Shown: in pieces, positions 17,445 through 26,401 of the stretch | How positions within the stretch are numbered: the stretch's first letter is position 1 | How the letters are laid out: every line of letters begins with the position of its first letter | Position numbers and translations under genes: made by a program | DNA from: CAYLJV01 sp964554215 | GTDB taxonomy: Archaea > Hadarchaeota > Hadarchaeia > Hadarchaeales > JAGGTB01 | Direction of reading: 5' to 3' | DNA: 34,548 nt | Assembly: GCA_964554215.1 (NCBI GenBank) | Contig: CAZKND010000005.1 | Span: 1-34,548, forward strand | Notes under the pieces: generated by a model | Database searches by the model: none | Seen by the model: the letters and a program-made list of their open reading frames with translations, nothing else | What the model was told of the DNA's origin: nothing

Positions 17445-17602
17445 TGAAAATCTAACCTACTTAAAATACCTATGAAAAACTTGAGAATCAGCTAAAATCT
17501 TCAAATACACCAGTAGAATATTGTTCCAAATCAAGAGTTTACTTAACAAATGGTTAAAATAGGTCAGCTTTAAGAACCTGGACAACGTATCGACCCTATA
17601 AC

Positions 17603-18448
17603 ATGGAAATAGAGAGAATAACAACATTATATTTTTCCGCCACTGACAACACCCAAAAAATCATCTCCGCTATCACCGAAAGCCTAGACATAGAAAATGC
17701 CAGAAAATTTAATCTGACACTTCCTGAAGTTCGAGAAGGATTTACCGACATACACTTTGAAGATAAAGAACTTCTAATAGTAGCAACCCCTGTCTACACA
17801 GGAGAAATCCCCGATTTTTTGATTCCTGCACTGGAAAAACTATCAAGTGATGGACAACCCGCAGTTTCGATAACAGTGGATGGTGGTGTAGGGAGAGGTA
17901 TAGCTCTTGAACAGTTGAAACACATTCTCGAAGAAGGGGGATTCGAAACTATTGCAGCAGCCTCATTCACAGGAGAACATTCTTTCTCCAAAAAGGGGTA
18001 CGAAATCGCTCATGGCAGACCAAAAGAGGATGACATTTCAGAAGTCAAAAATCTCGCCAGAGAAATATCTGATAAAATTAAGAGTTCCAAACAACTCAAG
18101 GATTTTGAAGATATAGAGTTGAATTTGAAAAAAGTATTCCGCTCAAAGATTCAAGAAATAATTCCGACACCACAGTACGGAATAAAGAAACTAATCAATA
18201 AACCCGAAGTCAATGAGGAAAAATGTATATCCTGCCAGGCATGCGCAGATAATTGCCCTAAAGGCGCAATAGATAAGGATACCTTAGAAATAGACGAACG
18301 AGAATGTATCCGATGCATGGCTTGCGTAAAGAAATGCCCAAGTGAAGCAAGAAAAATAGAATACAGATACCCTGGTCTGGTTAGAACAATTTTCGAATTT
18401 TTGAAAAATGATGAACCTGAAGAACCAACTATAATCGATACTCTATAG
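17603..18448 (+). CDS. EFR1-type flavodoxin-ferredoxin fusion (281 aa)
   Basis: A flavodoxin-like domain (1 to about 160; FSATDNTQKI is the phosphate loop and TPVYTGEIP a flavin loop) is joined to a double [4Fe-4S] ferredoxin. Clusters are held by C208/C211/C214/C218 (CISCQACADNCP) and C235/C238/C241/C245 (CIRCMACVKKCP). Such proteins carry electrons between ferredoxin-type donors and flavin enzymes in the cytoplasm of anaerobes. The start follows a 158-base spacer with a weak TATA-like GGTTAAAATAGG. It is a single gene and its partner is not visible here. Confidence 0.92.
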   Translation: MEIERITTLYFSATDNTQKIISAITESLDIENARKFNLTLPEVREGFTDIHFEDKELLIVATPVYTGEIPDFLIPALEKLSSDGQPAVSITVDGGVGRGIALEQLKHILEEGGFETIAAASFTGEHSFSKKGYEIAHGRPKEDDISEVKNLAREISDKIKSSKQLKDFEDIELNLKKVFRSKIQEIIPTPQYGIKKLINKPEVNEEKCISCQACADNCPKGAIDKDTLEIDERECIRCMACVKKCPSEARKIEYRYPGLVRTIFEFLKNDEPEEPTIIDTL

Positions 18449-18538
18449 AAGAGAATGAGTTTGATTCTGAACTAATAGAACACTGTTATTAACCCGAATA
18501 AGATTATTAAAATCAATAAGGAAGCTGATGGGAAATAA

Positions 18539-19633
18539 ATGAAAAAAGAAATTTTAAACTCTACAAATCTCAAAATTCTAATATTCTCAACTCTTCTAAT
18601 CTTAGCTATACAATTTTCCACCCTCAATAACTCATTCTGTTCTCCGGATAATCCAATCGAAATCGAAGATTTAGAAGATTTACAAAATATGAATGAGAAT
18701 TTAAACGCAGATTACATTTTAGTTGAGGATATCAACGCAACTGAAACTCAAAATTGGAATAATGGTAAAGGATTCAAACCAATCGGTAAAAATAGCGAAA
18801 ATCCTTTCACCGGCAGCTTTGACGGCAATGGATACGTGATAGAAAATCTGTACATAAACAGGCCTGGAAAAACCAACGTGGGACTATTTGGTTACATTAA
18901 AAATTCTGAAGTCAAGAGAATAGGTTTAGAAAATATAAGAATCGAGGGGGGACATAGAGTCGGTGGGTTAGTAGGGCGGAACGATAGGGGAAAAATAAGT
19001 GCGTCTTACGTAAGGTGTGAAAAAATAGAAGGATCTAGAGTTGGAGGTTTAGTCGGATACAATGACAAAGGCAGTAAAGTCAAAAGTTCTCATTCCGCAG
19101 GGAGTCTAAACGGCAAATATGTCGGAGGGCTTGTTGGAATAAATTATGTTGACAGCTTGGTGAAAAACTCTTACTCAACATGCAAAGTATCAGGAAAAGA
19201 ACAGATAGGTAGTATATCAGGTGCAAATAGGATTCGTGGAAGAATTACCAACTGCTTTTTCGAGGAAAATAGTTCAGAAAAGGATAAAGCCATAGGCAAA
19301 AACAGCGGGACTACTTCAAACGTACGGTCTTTGTCTCCAGAGAATATGGGAAATATTACCATCTTCCAGAATGCAGGATGGGATATTGCAGAGGTAAATA
19401 CAACAAAGGACAGGAAAATGGATTACAATTGGAATATAGTTGACGGTGTAACTTATCCATTCTTGAACTGGGAGGTCAAAATTCAAAGCAGGTTAGAAAA
19501 CGACCCTGGAAACCATTTTGAAGAGGGCAGAAATTGGATTGGAACCATACTCATAGGTATAATCGCTGCCATAATCGTTCTAGGGCTCAAACTTAAATCG
19601 AGAAAACAGAACAAGCAAAAATCTTCGAAATAA
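18539..19633 (+). CDS. GLUG-repeat cell-surface protein with C-terminal anchor (364 aa)
   Basis: A signal peptide (about 1-35) is followed by an alpha/beta region with ADYILVEDINATET, typical of exported beta-helix proteins. At least four GLUG motifs follow (VGLFGYI, VGGLVGRN, VGGLVGYN, VGGLVGIN, and a weak IGSISGAN), spaced 26-30 residues apart. A PFLNWE segment closes the repeat region. A single helix at 333-352 with a basic tail (KLKSRKQNKQK) anchors it in the membrane, so the repeat domain faces outside. GLUG proteins are often adhesins or proteins that bind glycans or matrix. It is far shorter than typical GLUG giants. Confidence 0.88.
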   Translation: MKKEILNSTNLKILIFSTLLILAIQFSTLNNSFCSPDNPIEIEDLEDLQNMNENLNADYILVEDINATETQNWNNGKGFKPIGKNSENPFTGSFDGNGYVIENLYINRPGKTNVGLFGYIKNSEVKRIGLENIRIEGGHRVGGLVGRNDRGKISASYVRCEKIEGSRVGGLVGYNDKGSKVKSSHSAGSLNGKYVGGLVGINYVDSLVKNSYSTCKVSGKEQIGSISGANRIRGRITNCFFEENSSEKDKAIGKNSGTTSNVRSLSPENMGNITIFQNAGWDIAEVNTTKDRKMDYNWNIVDGVTYPFLNWEVKIQSRLENDPGNHFEEGRNWIGTILIGIIAAIIVLGLKLKSRKQNKQKSSK

Positions 19634-19678
19634 TAACTTCCACTTAAAATAAGAGGCTAAAAAGCTCTTAAAGTACTA

Positions 19679-20557
19679 TCAAATATCGTCTTCTTCCGGA
19701 ATGGACTCTTCTTTTGGAGATAGAACTTCACCGTCTGATTCTTTCAAAGATGCCTTTAACTGGGCTTCTAAACCGTCTATTTCTTCTTTAGACTTTACCC
19801 GTTCTGTAATGTCCCGATTAATCCCTGCTACACCTATAACTTCTCCATCCTCATCAAAGATAGGAACTTTGGTAGAGAAATTCCAAGATTTCTCCCCTTC
19901 ATGACCTGTAACCTCCTCCTTGTTTATCATTGGTTCACCTGTTTCCATCACCTTTTCTTCATCTTCATAATATTCTTCCGCCAGGTCCTCGGAGAAGAAA
20001 TCAAAATCTGTTTTCCCAATAGCATCTTCCTTTGTCGTCCCGAGATTCTCAGCCGTAGCTTCATTCAATAGAATGAATCGATGCTCTCTATCTTTAAAGT
20101 AAATCTGGTCAGGACTACTCATCATCAAAGCTTCCAAAAAGCTCTTTTTCTCCCTTAAATCTTCAATTTCTTTTTTCCTATCAGTGATATCTCGAAATAC
20201 TAAAAGAAATAAGTCAGAATCAACTTCTTCAACTTGAGTCCCGTTAAGAAGTACAAAAACTTCTTCTCCATCCCTGCTAATGCAGGTAAGCTCTATATTT
20301 TTACAACATTTATTTTTGGCAAAACCTTCTTCTAAGAACTCGTCAAACTTTTCTTCACCTTCAGAAATTAAATTTTGAACCCTTGTCTCTCCGAATTCAA
20401 TATCATCAAAGGCAAATAATTGTAGAAAAGAATCGTTAACCTCTACTATTTCCCCATCCTGATTAACCACCACGAGTCCATCAGAAATCTCTTCTATAAG
20501 ATCCTCTGGCGAAGGAATATCCCACTCTCGCTGAGAATCTTCATTTTTTAAATTCAT
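19679..20557 (-). CDS. PAS-PAS protein without output domain (292 aa)
   Basis: PAS 1 (about 18-126) and PAS 2 (about 140-252; YFKDREHRFILLNEA, GKTDFDFF) are followed by a short coiled coil and an acidic tail ending PEEDDI. No histidine kinase, receiver or DNA-binding domain follows, and the stop is in clean sequence. It resembles the PAS parts of the kinases in this window. It may sense a ligand and act by binding one of the kinases. Confidence 0.88.
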   Translation of the reverse strand: MNLKNEDSQREWDIPSPEDLIEEISDGLVVVNQDGEIVEVNDSFLQLFAFDDIEFGETRVQNLISEGEEKFDEFLEEGFAKNKCCKNIELTCISRDGEEVFVLLNGTQVEEVDSDLFLLVFRDITDRKKEIEDLREKKSFLEALMMSSPDQIYFKDREHRFILLNEATAENLGTTKEDAIGKTDFDFFSEDLAEEYYEDEEKVMETGEPMINKEEVTGHEGEKSWNFSTKVPIFDEDGEVIGVAGINRDITERVKSKEEIDGLEAQLKASLKESDGEVLSPKEESIPEEDDI

Positions 20558-20729
20558 CTTTATCTATAGCCTCACCTACACCTAATCCTCATATTACTTT
20601 CTTTGGAAAAACTATTAAATTTTTAGAACTTCAACGTTATGCTCCAAATCTTGAAATACAGATAAAAACTTGGATTTTTGAGAACCTTAAGATGAAAATT
20701 TACCACTGTTTATCCATCTAATATTTATT

Positions 20730-23174
20730 TCAAAAGTCATTAGAACCTGAAAGTATAATTTTTTCACTACTTATTACCTGATTCTCATAGGACGAACCAG
20801 CATTTGTTTTATATTTCAACTGAGCCTGAATTATTAGACCTGAATCACCACTACCATTCAATATATTCTCTCTGAACTCATCGTCCCCTTTTCTACTTTC
20901 CCACTCCGTAACATTCCATTCGGCGTCTTTTTTCTTCCACCTAAAACGCACCCATCCAGAGTTATAACTAGAAAAGTCAAAATCAAATTCTCCACAAATC
21001 CTTGAATTATCCTCAGATTGACAAAGTTCTACTCCTACATCAGAGAGTGTAGGATAGGATAAACCATAACCCTCTTTATAGGTATAGTTTTCGATATCGA
21101 ACGGAACATCCTCTTCCTGATTTTTAACAGCTCTCATAGAACTGGGCATCCTGAAAGGTAAACTTCCCCCAGGATTAGAGTCTCCAAATATCACGTTAGC
21201 AACTGCCTCTCCACCCATGTTACCAGGATAGTATATCGCTAAAATGCCAGGAACTTCTTTCTTCAGGTCCGAAATCACATAAGGTCGACCCATTGAAAGA
21301 GTCACTATCGTGGGGGCCTCTTCATTCACGCTCTTAACAAGTTCTCTCTGGTCTTCTGTTATGGAAAGTTTATGAGGTCCCCATGGAGGTGAATGAATAT
21401 AAGCCCATTCTCCAAGACTGACTATAGCTACGTCCGATTCTTTGGCAAGCTGTTCCGCCTTCCCTGGATCGGTTTCCACATGATGAACCTCGGTCTCATC
21501 CGAAGCCTTGTTCTCAACAGCTTCAAGTATTGTTTTTCCAGTAAGCCCACTCGAGGCCCCACCCCCTCCAACAATATTTCCTCCAACGCTCCAACCTCCA
21601 AGCAAGTCCCTCACCGAATCCGACCTAGGCCCTGCTATAAGTATAGAATCTAAGTTCTCAGGAAGTGGAAGCACGTTCTCGTTTTTGAGCAGAGTGAGTG
21701 ATTGCTCTGCCGCTTTAAGATTAGTATCCTGATGGTTTTCAGATCCGGCTATCTCCTTGGCTTTTTCAGGATCTACGTAGGGATCTTGAAATAGACCTAA
21801 TTTGAGTTTTACTCTAAGGATTTTTCTCACAGATTTGTCAATCCGGTTCTCGCTGACCTTCCCTGACCTCACAAGTTCTACTATCTGATCTTGGGTGGCT
21901 AAAAACGGAAGATTCTTGCCTAACTGCTCTTCTAGAGTGTTGAACATGACACGACCGAATACATCAACTCCAGAATCTAGAACCATCTCATAAGATTCCT
22001 TATACCCGTAACCGTAAGACATGATGGTCTGAATCGGGAACCAGTCTGAAGTTATTATCCCTTCATACCCCATATTCTCTTTCAGATAACCTACAACTTT
22101 TTTGGAACCCATGGAGGAAACATCGCTTCCAAGCGTCCCTAAAGGTATACTCGGACTGCTAAACCATGGCCACTGGAGATGGGTCTGGGTAGTGATCTTG
22201 TCCGGGATTTCCCTCCCCAGAATGCTGGTCTGAGTGCCAAAAATTTTGAGATTACTATAATAGGGCATTATGGATGCTGTGTCATTATCTATAGCTGCCT
22301 CGAACGGTTTAAGATGTATATTTTCGAGAGTGTTCTCATCTGAAACTATGGTCGACCAAGGGTCATCACCCCAATCTTCCCCCTGTCGCTCGGGACCTGC
22401 TCCCGGAAAGTGTTTCGTGATGGTTAGAACTGAGTTTTCATCTATCTCTTCTCCTTGTAAAGTTTGAACTGTGCTAGCTACAGCTTTTGATACAAATTTG
22501 TAATTTTCCCCATATGTCGCTTGGACTCTTCCCCATCTAGGTTCTGTCGCGACATCTGCTGTGGGAGAACACGATTCGTGGACACCAATAGCTCTTGACT
22601 CCTCAGCATGTATCTCACCAAGCTCTTGAATCAATGCTAAGTTTTCGGTTGCGGCCAACCCGATCGCGTGTGGGTAAATCGTAGTGCCTCTAACATAACT
22701 GACCCCATGGATAGAATCCATATAGATAATGATTGGTATAGGCGGATCGGAACTCATAGACCATTTCTGAACCTGGTTCAAGAGTTGAGCGGTTTTTTTG
22801 GGATTGGGAGCTTCTCTCAGACGTAAGAAACCTACTTTGTCTTCCTGGATCCATTCCTTCACAATCTTTGGCGGTTTGTTGTCGTAAGAGTTGAAGGATG
22901 CGAAAACCATCTGTCCAGCCTTTTCTTCTAAAGTCATCTGGGAGAGTATTTGATCTACCTGATTTTCAACCGGTGCGTTTTCATCAAACTCGATGTCGTC
23001 TACCTCCGTGTATCCTTCCGCACTTGGCCCTAACCCCATTGGGTCTTGAACTGCTAAAGATAGTGATGAGAAAAGAATCAGTGCCGGTACTATCATCAAA
23101 ACTATTTCCTTTTTTTCAAAACGCAAGATATCCCCTGTTAATTTCTTCCATCCATTGGAAATATTTGAACACAT
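20730..23174 (-). CDS. Secreted GH3 glycosidase (beta-glucosidase type, 814 aa)
   Basis: The protein is a family 3 glycoside hydrolase. The nucleophile is D377 in GIITSDWFP, KHFPGAG (254-260) gives the substrate-binding Lys-His, and the second alpha/beta domain has the usual TLLKNEN...LPLP and GEWA segments. Its hydrophobic N-terminus (about 24-43) is a signal peptide or membrane anchor, so it acts outside the cell on beta-glucans or oligosaccharides. A start at TTG 23126, six bases after AGGGGAT, would give a cleaner signal peptide (MRFEKKEIVLMIVPALIL) than the ATG at 23174. After the normal end a C-terminal region of about 100 residues with two Cys is unusual and may be a binding domain. 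MscS lies upstream in the same direction. Confidence 0.93.
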   Translation of the reverse strand: MCSNISNGWKKLTGDILRFEKKEIVLMIVPALILFSSLSLAVQDPMGLGPSAEGYTEVDDIEFDENAPVENQVDQILSQMTLEEKAGQMVFASFNSYDNKPPKIVKEWIQEDKVGFLRLREAPNPKKTAQLLNQVQKWSMSSDPPIPIIIYMDSIHGVSYVRGTTIYPHAIGLAATENLALIQELGEIHAEESRAIGVHESCSPTADVATEPRWGRVQATYGENYKFVSKAVASTVQTLQGEEIDENSVLTITKHFPGAGPERQGEDWGDDPWSTIVSDENTLENIHLKPFEAAIDNDTASIMPYYSNLKIFGTQTSILGREIPDKITTQTHLQWPWFSSPSIPLGTLGSDVSSMGSKKVVGYLKENMGYEGIITSDWFPIQTIMSYGYGYKESYEMVLDSGVDVFGRVMFNTLEEQLGKNLPFLATQDQIVELVRSGKVSENRIDKSVRKILRVKLKLGLFQDPYVDPEKAKEIAGSENHQDTNLKAAEQSLTLLKNENVLPLPENLDSILIAGPRSDSVRDLLGGWSVGGNIVGGGGASSGLTGKTILEAVENKASDETEVHHVETDPGKAEQLAKESDVAIVSLGEWAYIHSPPWGPHKLSITEDQRELVKSVNEEAPTIVTLSMGRPYVISDLKKEVPGILAIYYPGNMGGEAVANVIFGDSNPGGSLPFRMPSSMRAVKNQEEDVPFDIENYTYKEGYGLSYPTLSDVGVELCQSEDNSRICGEFDFDFSSYNSGWVRFRWKKKDAEWNVTEWESRKGDDEFRENILNGSGDSGLIIQAQLKYKTNAGSSYENQVISSEKIILSGSNDF

Positions 23175-23263
23175 ATCTTATCAATTGTTTGAAAAAATTT
23201 GGAATATTTAACCTCAAACAATCTTCAGGAAAAATTTATAGTGCTTATCCAGATTTTACGAAT

Positions 23264-23791
23264 CTATTGAGATTCTTCGTCAGGTTCTTCATGGATCACT
23301 TTTATGAATTTTTGCATTATTTGCGTGTTCGGGATGCTGATTATATCTCCTTCTTCAGTCTCTATTCTTGTGAAAAATAGAGTGGTCTCTATAGCCTCTC
23401 CTGTCAAATCTTCGGGTAGTATGGTTATCTTATCCCCTATTCTGAAGGGTTTCGACGCCATAATCACTATCGCAGCCAATACATTTGCTAGAATACTCCA
23501 TACAGCTACGAATCCGATGATTATCATGGCCGCTATTGTAGAGATTATCATCCAAAGCCTTCCTATTGCCACCCCAAATAGGCTGGAGATGATTAAAATA
23601 TCGACTATTACGATAATCCATCTTAGGACGAATTTTAAAGTGTGGGCATGAGATGTTGGAAGCTTTTTCTCTTCACTAAAATTTGAGATTTTGGAGGAAA
23701 TCAATCTTTCAGCTAATATGCTTCCAAAAACTACTATTATCGACGGTAGGATAACCGTAAAGAAAAAGTTCACAGATATTCCAAAATCCAT
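23264..23791 (-). CDS. Short MscS-type mechanosensitive channel (175 aa)
   Basis: Three hydrophobic segments (about 6-28, 53-72, 78-111), the third glycine/alanine-rich, lead into SKPFRIGDKI, the MscS signature of the beta domain. ETTLFFTRIETEEGDIISIPN follows, again characteristic. The protein stops soon after the beta domain and lacks the C-terminal cage domain of standard MscS (about 280 aa). It releases solutes after osmotic downshock, which suits a salt-adapted cell. GGGGGATT directly precedes the ATG. Confidence 0.9.
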   Translation of the reverse strand: MDFGISVNFFFTVILPSIIVVFGSILAERLISSKISNFSEEKKLPTSHAHTLKFVLRWIIVIVDILIISSLFGVAIGRLWMIISTIAAMIIIGFVAVWSILANVLAAIVIMASKPFRIGDKITILPEDLTGEAIETTLFFTRIETEEGDIISIPNTQIMQKFIKVIHEEPDEESQ

Positions 23792-24017
23792 AATCCCCCT
23801 TTATTGATTGTCTATTTCTTCTTATTAAAAACAAATTTCAATTTACATAAAAATAAAGTCTTCCTGTCAATTTCCTCATTTGATGAAAAAATCCAAGATT
23901 AGGAGAAACTTGAAAAGAAAAATTTTCTAAAAATATTCAAATTTTCTACAATTGTTCACTCCGGTACCAAGTATGTTAAAAACGATGTGGAATATTCTTT
24001 TAACGAGGTGAGACAAT

Positions 24018-24266
24018 ATGAGCAATCAAACAGAAAAACTTCCTTCAGGGATCGTGAACTTTACCATCTCTAAAGAAGAACTGAGAGACATTCTAAGTGA
24101 AAAGTACGAAGTACATGTAGAATCAGTGTCATTCGAAGAGGAAGGAGTTTCAGTAAACCTTCCAGTACCTGAAAACAAAAACGATGAAGAAGAATTCGAA
24201 GATGAATTTGAAGAAGAACACGAAGGAGAACATGGAGAAGGACAACCTGACGTCTCAGACTACTAG
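24018..24266 (+). CDS. Small acidic protein of unknown function (82 aa)
   Basis: A clear ribosome binding site (GAGGTGA) precedes the ATG. The first half is ordinary (FTISKEELRDILSEKYEV...VSVNLPVP), like a small alpha/beta fold. The second half is a run of Glu and Asp with His and Gly. No known motif was seen. It diverges from MscS and could belong to the salt-adapted set of acidic proteins. Confidence 0.65.
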   Translation: MSNQTEKLPSGIVNFTISKEELRDILSEKYEVHVESVSFEEEGVSVNLPVPENKNDEEEFEDEFEEEHEGEHGEGQPDVSDY

Positions 24267-24386
24267 ATATATCTAAAAATTTTCAACTTCTCCATACTAC
24301 AATTTTTTTATATCTAATTGAATCAGACCGTTATCTAATGGATTATAGAGACCTACTGCTTCGTTACATGCTCATTTTAGTTATAA

Positions 24387-24515
24387 TTATTCTTCAATTA
24401 TGTTTCCAATGATGAACAAGAAAAACAAAAAATATAGTACGAACAGTCTGCTGTCTATAAACCCTAGAAATCCTAAGAAACCGAGATATCCAAATCTGGC
24501 AAGATCAAAATCCAT
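24387..24515 (-). CDS. Very small membrane protein (42 aa), GFLGFLGF type
   Basis: A strong ribosome binding site (GGAGGTG) lies eight bases before the ATG at 24513-24515; a second in-frame ATG at 24519-24521 is too close to it. The product starts MDFDLARFGYLGFLGFLGFI and continues with a Phe-rich helix (FVLYFLFFLFIIGN) ending IIEE and TAA. The repeated GFLGFLGF resembles small DUF3796-like membrane proteins. The good ribosome binding site and membrane-protein composition argue that it is real. It lies just downstream of the ferritin-like gene (24617-25141), read in the same direction. Confidence 0.65.
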   Translation of the reverse strand: MDFDLARFGYLGFLGFLGFIDSRLFVLYFLFFLFIIGNIIEE

Positions 24516-24616
24516 TATCATTACACCTCCTCTAAAGCTTCCAATCTAAATTTTTAGTTTCGACAAATTAAACAGTGGCACTGAAAAGAATGTTCTACAG
24601 CTCAAAGTAACCATCT

Positions 24617-25141
24617 TTACTCAAAATCGTAATTTTCTTCCAACCATTGAGCAAATTTTTCCAACTGTTCGTGATGCTTCTCCTCTTCTTCCTTTAGCCA
24701 TTCTATTTTACTATCAATATTGACCAAACTTAGGTCCACACCCTGCAAATCCTCCAGTCTTTCAATCTGCTCCCTTTCTATCTCTAAATGTTTTTGTACA
24801 TCCTCGTAAACACTTTCAGCTTCTTCTCTGGACAAATTAGGATACGAAAATTCATCCTCCATTTCAACCAAAATCCTTTTTTTATCCTCAATAAGACCAC
24901 CTAACCTTTCAAGTACTGCAAAGTGAATGATTTCATCGAATTTAAGAGAAGAAAGCCATCTTTCCACTTTGGAATTGTCAGCCTCTTCCATCGTATTTTC
25001 ATAGCTCGCTTGGCTCTCCTTCTCTATCTTCATAGCCTGATTGATAATCTTCAAGTCCTGATCAAAATCATCTATCCTCTTTCCCATATTCTCAAATAGC
25101 ACTAATTCTCGAGGAATATAAAACTGCTTGCTTGAATCCAA
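24617..25141 (-). CDS. Ferritin-like four-helix protein, probable di-iron site (174 aa)
   Basis: The protein is almost wholly helical. Helix 1 has E40/E42 (KIEKESQASY), helix 2 has DExxH (E70, H73), helix 3 has E120/E122 and helix 4 has ExxH (E154, H157). Two glutamate helices and two ExxH helices are the di-iron plan of the rubrerythrin/ferritin superfamily. The N-terminal 25 residues (FYIPRELVLFENMG) are unusual. A role in iron storage or oxygen and peroxide protection is inferred. No rubredoxin domain is present. Confidence 0.65.
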   Translation of the reverse strand: MDSSKQFYIPRELVLFENMGKRIDDFDQDLKIINQAMKIEKESQASYENTMEEADNSKVERWLSSLKFDEIIHFAVLERLGGLIEDKKRILVEMEDEFSYPNLSREEAESVYEDVQKHLEIEREQIERLEDLQGVDLSLVNIDSKIEWLKEEEEKHHEQLEKFAQWLEENYDFE

Positions 25142-25293
25142 TATCTTCTCCAGAAATTGAATAGGCTAGACACTTCTACCAAAAAAAAACGCGGTCAAAA
25201 TTCATTGCCCTTTGAGTAGAGTCAGAAAAAGGGGGATAGAGTTAGCAGTAGGTGAGATTTGGAAAAAAATATTACCTAAAAATCAGCTTTTAT

Positions 25294-26043
25294 CTACTTT
25301 TCTGCCATTACTTCCAAACTAAATATTTCATTATCTAATTCTTCACTCGAATAAAAAGAAGATTGAGAGATTGTCTCAATATTCCTGAATCCTGCTTCTT
25401 TCATTACTTCTAAATACCTTTCCTTATCTATCGCTCCACCTATACAGGAAGCCCAAGCTTTAGGGTTTTCCTTAACCTGATTGGGAAGTTCTCCTTCTGA
25501 CACGATGTCTGAAACCAGTATTCTCCCTTCAGGTTTCAAAATTCTGTAAATCTCCTCGTAAGTTTGCTGCTTGTCAGAGGAAAGGTTAATCACACAATTA
25601 CTAATTATCGCATCAAATGTTTTATCTTCAAACGGAATTTCTTCCATCTCGCCCTGTTTAAACTCCACGTTTCCGTAACCGTTTTCACTCGCTATTTTAC
25701 GAGCTTTTCGAACCATTTCATCCGAGGCATCTAATCCTATTGCTCTCCCTTCTGGACCTATCTCTATCGAAGCTAAAAAGACATCAATACCTAGACCGGA
25801 TCCTAAATCAAGTACTTTTTCTCCTTCCTCCAGTTCTAAATATTTTATAGGATCTCCACAGCCTAACCCCTCTACTGCTTCCTGAGGAACCTTTTCCAAT
25901 TCTTCTTCAGAATAACCTAAGTTTTTGGTCTGAGCTTCAGAATCATCCCCGCAACAGGAGGAGGAGCAACAGCTTTCACCCGAGCTCTCTGCAATCTCGG
26001 AATATTTTTCTTTCACAAATTCTTTCAAGTCTTCTTCTTCCAT
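25294..26043 (-). CDS. arsM: Arsenite S-adenosylmethionine methyltransferase ArsM (249 aa)
   Basis: The protein methylates arsenite with SAM. VLDLGSGLGIDVF is the SAM-binding loop. Three Cys match the arsenic-binding set: C62 (GLGCGDP), C150 (SNCVINLS) and C200 (ASCIGGA). An additional N-terminal cluster CCSSSCC is common in archaeal members. The start at 26043 (MEEEDLKEFVKEKYSEIA) lies eleven bases after the arsR stop and fits the family; a start at 26070 would overlap arsR. It is the second gene of the arsR-arsM operon. Confidence 0.93.
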   Translation of the reverse strand: MEEEDLKEFVKEKYSEIAESSGESCCSSSCCGDDSEAQTKNLGYSEEELEKVPQEAVEGLGCGDPIKYLELEEGEKVLDLGSGLGIDVFLASIEIGPEGRAIGLDASDEMVRKARKIASENGYGNVEFKQGEMEEIPFEDKTFDAIISNCVINLSSDKQQTYEEIYRILKPEGRILVSDIVSEGELPNQVKENPKAWASCIGGAIDKERYLEVMKEAGFRNIETISQSSFYSSEELDNEIFSLEVMAEK

Positions 26044-26053
26044 TTTATCAATC

Positions 26054-26332
26054 CTAACAACACGGTTCAATCTCGTCTATCCCAAGTTCTCGAAATATAC
26101 TTTTCAGTTCATCGTCTTTGATGCTGTAGACGACATTTTTCCCATCTTTCTCTTTTTCCAATATGCCGGCTTGAGCTAGCTCTTTCAGATGTCTTGAAAT
26201 GGTGGTCTGATGTCTACCTATCATCGATTCAAACTCGCACGCGCAACGTTCATTTTCCATAAGGTACCTCACGATCTTGAGTCTAGTTTCGTTTCCTAAT
26301 GCTTTGAAAAACTTCACTTTATCTTGAATCAT
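26054..26332 (-). CDS. arsR: ArsR-family arsenic-responsive repressor (92 aa)
   Basis: This is a winged-helix repressor. MIQDKVKFFKALGNETRLKI is the standard N-terminus, the arsenic-binding loop has C30-x-C32 (ERCACEF), and RHQTTISRHLKEL is the recognition helix. The protein ends in CC, possibly extra metal ligands. The start is set at 26332 because a longer frame (to 26389) would include the promoter: the TATA palindrome at 26356-26369 lies inside it. Metal binding should release it from its own promoter and induce arsM. Confidence 0.93.
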   Translation of the reverse strand: MIQDKVKFFKALGNETRLKIVRYLMENERCACEFESMIGRHQTTISRHLKELAQAGILEKEKDGKNVVYSIKDDELKSIFRELGIDEIEPCC

Positions 26333-26355
26333 TTCATGACATATGTAAACTTGTG

Positions 26356-26369
26356 CATATTTAAATATG
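26356..26369. promoter_or_regulatory. 14-bp palindrome CATATTTAAATATG, shared TATA box and possible ArsR operator
   Basis: The palindrome is perfect and contains a TATA element readable on both strands. arsR starts 30 bases to its left and the methyltransferase 39 bases to its right, which is the usual spacing for leaderless or near-leaderless archaeal mRNAs. An ArsR dimer bound here would silence both directions. Confidence 0.6.
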
Positions 26370-26401
26370 TTTTTTAGTAACCATGTCATTATTATTAATC
26401 G

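Noticed and set aside
22898..23380. 160-codon ORF on the plus strand
   Set aside because: It covers the start of the GH3 gene, the spacer and the end of MscS in antisense, without protein-like features.
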